Below, in pieces: positions 56,880 to 64,000 of a DNA stretch of 64,000 nt (positions are counted from its first letter, which is position 1; every line of letters begins with the position of its first letter). The position numbers and the translations under genes are program-made. Source of the stretch: Owenia fusiformis (lineage: Eukaryota > Annelida > Polychaeta > Sabellida > Oweniidae). Under the pieces are notes generated by a model. It made no database searches. It worked only from the letters and a program-made list of their open reading frames with translations, and was not told the origin of the DNA. The DNA is taken from contig CAIIXF020000009.1 in the NCBI GenBank assembly GCA_903813345.2, positions 12,146,030-12,210,029 on the forward strand, given 5' to 3'.

Positions 56880-59800
56880 ATGGCGGCGCCCATAAAAAAC
56901 GAAAAAAATCGAGCTTCCGCTCTAAATGAGAAAGAACATTTACAGGATCCAAGTATCAGTGATCTTAGTGTGTCGAAAGATATGTGTACTAAATATGCAC
57001 AATCTGAAGAGAGTATTATGGGAGGAAATACAGAGGAAAGACCCGAAAATAGCTCTTCAAAAATTCCCGCCTTGGAATTTCATTTCAAATCAAAAGAAAA
57101 CGTCAAAGATAAACGTCGACATGTACATCCAGTGGAATTTGAAGAACATAGGAGTGTTAGAAATGTCCTAACTAGAATGGAAGGTACAAATCAATTTCAA
57201 CAAAAAATGTAACATTTTTAATTTGTTCACAACATAAACATTCAAGCCAGCATGGGCATTCAATAGAAATTGAAAGCAGATGAAGCCAGGTATAACATGA
57301 AGGCATAGGCACCGGGAACATTTATAAAAAAATTGAGGTAATACACATGTCGACTCGATTTTTTTATACATGTTCCCGGGGCCTATGTATAAAAGCGAGT
57401 TGTAATTGTGCCAAGTTGTCCAAGTTCAATTGCATATGGAATCATGGGCTCTACCACCCATGATGGAATCAAACCCAGAACCCTCCCCTTTGAAATTAAA
57501 GTCTGGCGCTCTACCGCTCGAATCAAAGGAGTTATCAGTGGCGTAACCAAGAAGAATAAAGCGACGGGGCGAAAAATATTTCCAAACCGGTTCAAAAAAG
57601 TGATGAGGCAAGCATCTTGTGTGCCTCATCCTGGCTTAAGGTGGCCTATAATGCTGCTTATTTTTTCGTGAAGCCACTCAGTAAAATTATGATTTCTCTG
57701 CAACCTGATGTTCAATCAACATCATTCGAGTATCTACATGTATGTGTTCCTGACACGTTTTTATTTTTATTTTCCAGATGCCAATGAAAGGAAGGGTCCT
57801 TTAAGCTTGTTGTATCGATGTGTCAAAGAGCGCCTGAAAGTTAGAGTTGTAACACGCAGTTACAGACATGTCCGAGGAGTATGTATCGGCTATATTGTAG
57901 CCTTCGATAAGCATTGGAATTTGGTAAGAAGCTTAAACAAGATACATGTATATTTTCTGTTGAATACAATATAACACAGGCTTTGTCTTGGAAGCACTCT
58001 GCCAATGATATTTATCTCAGTACTTGCTTTCTTGCATGTAAATTATGCACATGTACATTACATATTTGTTTGTCATTTATCAATTATGTTACATCAGTGT
58101 TGAATATTATGATATCCATCATAACATCAATAAATATGACTGTCAATTTAGAGAGTCTAGTTATTCATATTTTATATAATGAAGTCCTCAGTTTAATAAC
58201 GCTTGAATAAGAAAAAACATTAATTAGTTCAGCCAATTACAATTTTGTCAAATTGTAATATCCGCAAAATGTTCAAAGATGGAGAGGAAACTTGATCATC
58301 TACAGTAGTTATGAAAAATGGTACAAAAAACAAATAAAAATCAGAATGAAATCACAAGAAACCCTGTGTAACGCAAATATTGAAAATAATACAATTATAT
58401 AACTATGTATATAACAATGTAACTTTGAGTTGTTTTGCATAGAATGTTTATTGTATATTAGGCTACAGGCCATGCTAGATGTTGATGAAACCCCATGCGA
58501 TTCACATATTAAAAATAATATATAACTTTGAGTTGTTTTGCATATCATTTTTATTGTATATTACAGGCCATGCTAGATGTTGATGAGACTTACATGAAAC
58601 CTCTTGCCCTTACACAGAACAGCAGAATGAAAAGATGGAAGAAAAAGAATAAGGTAACAATCAGCTATATGGGCAAAATGCTGACTGTACTCTTACCGAC
58701 TTCATATATACATTTAGATTGATAAAAATATGGCATCGGTAGCAGGCCCGTAGCCAGGATTTGCCAAGGGGGGTGTTCAGTTTTCAAAAATTTCCAGGGG
58801 GGGTTCACATTTGACAATTTTGGCCCAAATATTGCTAAAATCAGAAGTGCTCAAAATGGTGAAAAACTGCATGATTTTGAAAGAATTTTTGGCCAGGGGG
58901 GGGGGTTAGCCCGAACCCTGCGAATCCCCCCTGGCTACGGGCCTGGGTAGTTCTGGTTAAAGGCAGGGCTCCACTATAAAAGCAGAAAGTCAGTTAGAAA
59001 ATGATGTAATATCGCTTTTGAAAATTTAGATGTCCACAGAATCTGACACCCCAGACCTGTTTTCCCACATATCTGTAGTATTTTTGCATAGAATCTAGCT
59101 AAACTTTGTCATGGTTAATTATAAATATATTCTGAATCTGATGGTTACAAGTTTTAAATTTAAATAGAAGATGTAGTTCCTATCTGGCTTGAAATATGTA
59201 ATATAATATATAAAACTGTTATAGCAGTTATATAATAGGCTGCATCAAAATATGGTTGTGGTTTAATTTACCATATGGTAAGGAATCCACTATACTGTTA
59301 TCTGGAGAAAGTGACAATAGTCATTTTATTAGTTAATTTATCAGTTTAGTTTATTTATTTATTATTTTATAGTGGTCAGTCTTACAATTTAACAAATATG
59401 AAAAATCAGCAAAATCATATATTTCCAATTGAATTCATGTTAAATTCCATCGTCATATAACTAAAAGAGTTTGTCTGTTTGATTTGGCATTTTTGGGTGT
59501 GGAAAATGGAAAATGATTATATTTGCTAAGCTGAAACATTACCACACTGGTTAGAATATTAATTGGTACCTTCTAAAACCTCTTTAAAACTGCATTCAAC
59601 TTTAATTCAAATGCTTTAATTATGGTTCATGGCTTCACAGTACAACTGACCTACCAATCTATTCCTTATGATCTCAAATACACTGAATGTATTCCAAAAG
59701 ATCTGTGATATGTTATAAATTGGTGAAATTAATAAGGATTAAAAGTGCAAAAAATTGGAAAAAGTGTTTAAATTATCCCAAATATTAAAAATAACCATAA

Positions 59801-62800
59801 AAATAGAATAATAATGCATTATTGTAAAAATACTTACTTTTCCTGGAATGAATTATTACACATTTTTAGTAAATAGACACGACAAGGAATGATATGAGCC
59901 AAAAATTCAAACAAATTTTGTTTAGCCAGCTCACTAGATCTGATTTCCTTTTTAAGTTGTTCATTATTCCACACTTTTGAACTGCATGTATCTCTAATGA
60001 TGCACTTTTTGCACATTGTTAAACAGTTTACATTAATTATCATTGTAAGGAAAATTCCACATGATAACAATGTAAGTAGAGCAAAGATCAAATACTTCAC
60101 TTTATTTTCAGAAAAAACCTGGTCAACAACAAGCACCTGGTAGTGACATGAAAACTGCTGAATCTGATATTAACGAACAGCTGGCTAATATTAGTATTAA
60201 CAATGATGCTGGTTCTGGTAATAATACCCTGAAAACTGACACTGCCAAAGAGATTGATTCCAATTGTAGTGAGGCCATAGTTACTTGTGAGGATGCAAAT
60301 TCTAACAAAACCAAAACTGATGTATTAAAAATTAAAAACAATATAGAAGTTGTGGATCCACAAGGTGGCAAAGCAAATGAACAATTTGGAGGTAAAAACG
60401 AATGTAATGTCAATGATAATGATAATGAACAGGCTACAATTGAAAATGAGCCTATTGAAATTGATGAGACTGAACTGAACGTAAAGAGAATGGATGGACT
60501 TCAAACTGATAACAACTCAGATGTGAAATGTCTCACAAATGAAACTCCTTTCAAACCTCCAAATGTCTCCAATGAGATAAATTTGGATTACAATGAAGTC
60601 AGTCTAGATTATAATGACCTGAGCTTAGATAATGATCACGACCCTTTTGTTAAAAAGAAGTTTCATCCACACAATAATGATAAGGTTATGCAGCTTGATG
60701 GACATGTTGAAGTGAGTAGTGATGAGGATGATGACAACAATGATGATGACTCTAATAGGGACAACAGCTCAAGTGATGACAATGATGAGACAAGTGATGA
60801 TACTGACAGTGACAATGATAATATAGAAGATGAAATTGATGTAGGAGATATTGATGGAAATGAAGCTGAAATTGAACAAGAAAAAACGGTTGCAGAAGAT
60901 AATGAGAAAATCAGTAATTATGACACTAAAAATGATAATGTTAAAGAGCCTGAAACAGCTGAAAGTGATGATGGTGAAATTACAGATAGTGACATTGAAA
61001 TAGAATTAGAAGTCCCCGATATGGCTGAGGAAGAGGGTGAAAATATCACTGATTTACACACTGAGCGTGACATCCTACAACAACAATTAGATGGACTTAG
61101 TGAGGGAGAAATTCCAAGCTCTGATGATGGAGAAATAGTGGAAGATGACGAAGTCAAACATGAGAAGATAAAAGATAAATCTCATAAGAAAAAAAGACAT
61201 AAAGATAAACATAAAAAACATTCTGAGGGAAAACATAGAGAATATTCAAAAGATGATTATGAAAGAAGTAAACACTTGAAAGATAGGCATGCAACACGGA
61301 AACACTCAAAAGAAGATAAGGAGAAACGAAGTAGATCAAAACATTCCACAGATAAAGAGGACAAACATCACAAATCTAAACATAAGGATGATGATGGAAA
61401 GCATAGAGACAAGTCAAAAACAAAATCTAAACACCACAAATCAAGCCAAGGTGAAGCTAGCAAAAGACAGTCTGAAGAGTTTGATTTAAGGTCTAAACTT
61501 GAAGCTCTTAAAAAGTCCAAAATATCTGGAGGACTTAGGCCTAGACCTCCCTCACCATACATGAGTAGATCTAAATCTCCAACTAGTGGCAGACCAAGAT
61601 CTCCAAGAACACTTCATTCACCAACTAGTTTTAGGCCACAGTCTCCATTTGAAAGACATTCATATTCCCCTGAAAGGAGGCCTCCATCTCCACATGATGG
61701 GAGACCTGAATTTAGATCTCGATCCCCTGGAAGATCTAGAACACCTCCACTGAGGAGGCCAATATCTCCCCATAGAAATAGAGCAAGGTCTCCACCAAGA
61801 ATAAGATCCAGAACTCCACCACCTAGGTCAAGAGCAAGATCTCCAGATAGACCTAGATCTCCAGGTAGACCTAGATCTCCACTTGACAGAAGGTTGAGAT
61901 CCCCTGAAAATAGACCAAGATCACCTCGTGGGAAAAGACCTAGAACCCCTGGGCGACCTAGAACTCCAGAGAGACCAAGAACCCCTGAGCGACCTAGAAC
62001 TCCTCGTGGAATAAGATCCAGGACTCCAGAGAGACCAAAGTCTCCAAGGATACCAAGAACTAAAGATAGAAACATGTCTGAAAGACCATTACATGATAAA
62101 ATGAGAGCAAAATCACCTAAAAGGAGATCAAAATTATCTAGGAGGAGATCAAAATCACCTAAGAGATCAAAATCACCTAGGAGAAGATCAAAATCACCTA
62201 AGAGATCAAAATCACCTAAGAGATCAAAATCACCTAGGAGGAGATCAAAATCACCTAAGAGATCAAAATCACCTAGGAGGAGATCAAAGTCACCTAAGAG
62301 GAGATCAAAATCACCTAGGAGGAGATCAAAATCACCTAAGAGGAGATCAAAATCACCTAGGAGGAGATCAAAATCACCTAAGAGGAGATCACAATCACCT
62401 AGGAGGAGATCTAAATCACCTACGAGATCAAAATCACCTAGGAGATCACAATCACCTAAAACCAGATCTGAATCATCAAACAGAAAATCTAAAGTTAATG
62501 AGAGAGTATCTTCAAAAGATGAAAATAATTTAAAAACTAAACTTAAGGACCAAAGTTCTTTTGTATCAGTTGATCAACAGGATCTAGATTCAAAAAGAAA
62601 ATCAAGGCCAAGCTCTAGAGAAGGACAAGAATTGAAAAATAAGAATATTGATATTGGTGCTGTTGCCATGGATACCACTGAGGATGTCCCAGAATGTGGT
62701 TACTACGGCGATGCTACAATAGAAATGCAATCCAATGTTGTTTTACGTCATGTTAATCAGCTTTTCCTGCGCGGAGACAATGTGGTGCTTGTTTCAATAA

Positions 62801-62811
62801 TTACTTACTAG
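56880..62811 (+). CDS. LSM11: LSM11, U7 snRNP Sm-like protein, four exons, about 1078 aa
   Basis: Exons: 56880-57183, 57778-57923, 58567-58653, 60112-62811; GT..AG junctions and phases agree and the sum is 3237 nt. Residues 102-160 carry Sm1 (KERLKVRVVTRSYRHVRGVC, GYIVAFDKHWNL, MLDVDETYMKP). The extreme C-terminus (about 1053-1075) carries Sm2 (VVLRHVNQLFLRGDNVVLV). LSM11 replaces an SmD protein in the U7 snRNP ring that processes replication-dependent histone pre-mRNA 3' ends in the nucleus. A long Sm1-Sm2 spacer is a known family trait, but here it is about 890 residues: acidic D/E/N/S-rich (about 375-490), KH-rich (about 525-625), RSP/RTP repeats (about 655-835), then RSKSPKR repeats (about 845-965). 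Human LSM11 is about 360 residues. The N-terminal region carries NVLTRM as in vertebrates. Confidence 0.9.
57304..57387. repeat. 30-bp near-perfect hairpin, 24-nt loop
   Basis: Arms 57304-57333 and 57358-57387 differ at two positions (CATAGGCACCGGGAACATTT and inverse of the right arm). The folded length of 84 nt is pre-miRNA-sized, but a short palindromic repeat is equally possible. It lies in LSM11 intron 1. Confidence 0.7.
57455..57535 (-). mobile_element. tRNA-derived SINE-like head
   Basis: On the minus strand, CGAGCGGTAGAGCGCC (about 57505-57520) matches a pol III A box and GGGTTTGATTCC (57464-57475) a B box, with tRNA-like spacing. The acceptor and anticodon arms do not form a clean tRNA, so this is a tRNA-related SINE remnant rather than a functional tRNA. 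It lies in LSM11 intron 1. Confidence 0.5.
58423..58490 (+). pseudogene. duplicated acceptor and start of LSM11 exon 3 (decoy exon)
   Basis: AACTTTGAGTTGTTTTGCAT, TTTATTGTATATTA, ACAG and GCCATGCTAGATGTTGATGA occur here and again about 100 bp downstream at the true exon 3 (58567). The copy holds a usable AG acceptor and seven codons identical to exon 3 before diverging. It then reads into an in-frame TAA without a donor site. If used, it would truncate LSM11 inside the Sm1 region. Confidence 0.8.
58743..58945. mobile_element. 203-bp MITE with CAG-type TIRs (hAT-like)
   Basis: Perfect 16-bp TIR CAGGCCCGTAGCCAGG at 58743 and inverted ending at 58945. GGTAG flanks both sides (58738-58742, 58946-58950). 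Termini beginning CAGG(G/C)..GTAGCCAGG are common in hAT-derived MITEs, whose duplications are normally 8 bp; only 5 bp match here. Subterminal G-runs and C-runs. It lies in LSM11 intron 3. Confidence 0.8.
58980..60111. other. LSM11 intron 3 remainder, nothing recognised
   Basis: AT-rich intronic sequence with no supported exon or classified repeat, ending in the TTTATTTTCAG acceptor at 60111. Confidence 0.55.
62104..62470 (+). repeat. in-frame coding repeat encoding RSKSP units
   Basis: Alternating 18- and 21-bp units (AGATCAAAATCACCTAAG and AGGAGATCAAAATCACCTAGG minus or plus one codon) encode about 18-20 RSKSP motifs joined by KR, RR or K. The units are nearly identical at synonymous sites, indicating recent expansion. 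An older degenerate RSP/RTP repeat precedes them from about 61540. Confidence 0.9.
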
Positions 62812-64000
62812 TATTGAGTATTGAGTTACTTTGAGTAAACCGAGTTATGCATTATTTAAGCAGTTGAACATGAGACCTTTCACCGAATGGAAGCATTTCT
62901 CATTAAAATATTCAATTGCATTAATGAAAAAGAATTTCCAACTATTTGAAATATCTGAGTAACTGATTTAAGTTGCAGAAATGTCCAAAGTGGATTTGTA
63001 ACCTTAAAACATGCTTCTGGGAAACTAATAGATGGCGCTTCGGGTTCCTGTCTAAAAAATTCAGGCAAGCATCAGAAGTCTATAGGACATTTTTGGAAAA
63101 AATTCTAAATATAATATTTTAAGAGGAAATTGGTGCATGGTGACTTTAATTTCGCTACGCTATCCCATTGTCATTTGAAATACAAGTATGAATGACATTT
63201 TTTTGATACAAAAGAACTTTTTGTATTTTAGTATCAGTTTATTTCGTTTGAAAAACAGATATTACTGCATAAAATTGGTTATCTTGAATAGTTTATAATG
63301 ATAAATTGTTGACAGAATAGAAAAGAAATATATTTAATTTCATAAAATTGTATTCTTTTTATTTGATTATCCAATCGAACGAAGTTCATGTGATATAGAG
63401 AACGGCACCATCCGCACATCCTCCATCCGTAGCTCAAACCTCATTGAACCAATATCGTATATATTTTATACTTATAGTATATGTCCCAAAATAGTAAAAG
63501 TTTTGCTCGAAAGCAAATTTTCAAAATGGCCGCCAGGTTCAAAATGATTTTATTGATATTTTTTATATGTGCCTACTTAGAAGCATATGATTACACTTTA
63601 TTATGACGAATTAATTAGTGAGCGGCCATTTTTATGTCCGTAATACTTTTGCTTAAACTGAAAAGTTAGTGTAGGAAATATGTAAAAATGATCTAACGTG
63701 AAAAGAAACATTAGGGAGTTTAAGATTAGCGTAAATAACCCATTTACCTATACCTATACGTAATTTGTTATTACACTAAGCGGTATTTTACCTAAGTTAC
63801 AAGGTTTACGATACGTTATTACCTATAAATGGCCGAAGATAGGTAATTCGAAAACGTATGTTTTTATCCCACAAATTATGTCATTTCTAGATCAAATATC
63901 ATCCACTAAACTTTAAAATATGTAACAACAAACATTTCTCATTACATCTGCATAGAAGTTAAGTGGTCCAACACATTCATTGATGCGATAAACGATGCCA
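62812..64000. other. LSM11 3' UTR and unclassified downstream sequence
   Basis: No further gene is supported. The sequence is AT-rich, with AAAATGGCCGCCAGGTTC near 63523 and no long ORF. The LSM11 polyadenylation site was not located with confidence. Confidence 0.5.

Noticed and set aside
57455-57535. Functional tRNA gene on the minus strand
   Set aside because: A and B boxes are present but a paired acceptor stem and clean anticodon arm are not, so it is a SINE-type remnant.
60918-62075. Minus-strand ORFs opposite LSM11 exon 4
   Set aside because: They mirror the serine- and proline-coding repeats of the plus strand and have no independent support.
62104-62470. CRISPR-like array
   Set aside because: The repeats are contiguous coding units of 18-21 bp without unique spacers, in a eukaryotic exon.

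Overview
The window looks like a draft scaffold from an animal nuclear genome, most likely an AT-rich marine invertebrate (lophotrochozoan-like; the species cannot be named from sequence alone). Evidence for this is genes split by GT..AG introns, several CR1-like, Tx1/L1-like and other LINEs, a Helitron-like element with a tandem-repeat core, many terminal-inverted-repeat (TIR) and foldback elements, and a placeholder gap of exactly 500 N (2318-2817). There is no CRISPR, operon or prokaryotic gene.

Host genes lie mainly in the second half. (1) 17485-18897 (+) is an apparently intronless major-facilitator transporter with a nodulin-like fold. (2) 30738-40966 (+) is a six-exon, 256-residue GST-fold protein of the failed-axon-connections (FAXC) family; a second intact copy of its last exon lies at 50816-50977. 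(3) 51933-56596 (-) is a six-exon, 292-residue coiled-coil protein resembling CCDC166. (4) 56880-62811 (+) is a four-exon LSM11, the U7 snRNP Sm-like protein of histone pre-mRNA processing. At about 1078 residues it is roughly three times the human length, because the spacer between its Sm1 and Sm2 motifs carries acidic, KH-rich and SR/KSP-repeat blocks. Genes 3 and 4 are head to head across 283 bp. A 248-codon orphan ORF lies at 5867-6613 (-).

The first half is mostly mobile DNA. A CR1-like LINE on the minus strand (about 7110-14800) is split by two tandem Helitron-like units (10223-12129 and 12130-13847). Each unit ends in a hairpin plus CTAG, and removing both restores the LINE reading frame (about 1191 codons). 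The LINE carries a 2A-like motif after a hydrophobic N-terminus.

FAXC introns hold stacked insertions. Intron 3 contains a TIR element with an 8-bp target duplication, inside it a decayed CR1 copy, and inside that a 205-bp MITE with TA duplications. Between the two FAXC terminal exons lie a Tx1/L1-like pseudogene (-), a possible LTR-retrotransposon remnant, and a nearly intact CR1 copy (47140-49330) inserted in a tandem array. All exon calls come from reading splice sites and frames by eye; no transcript or database support was available.
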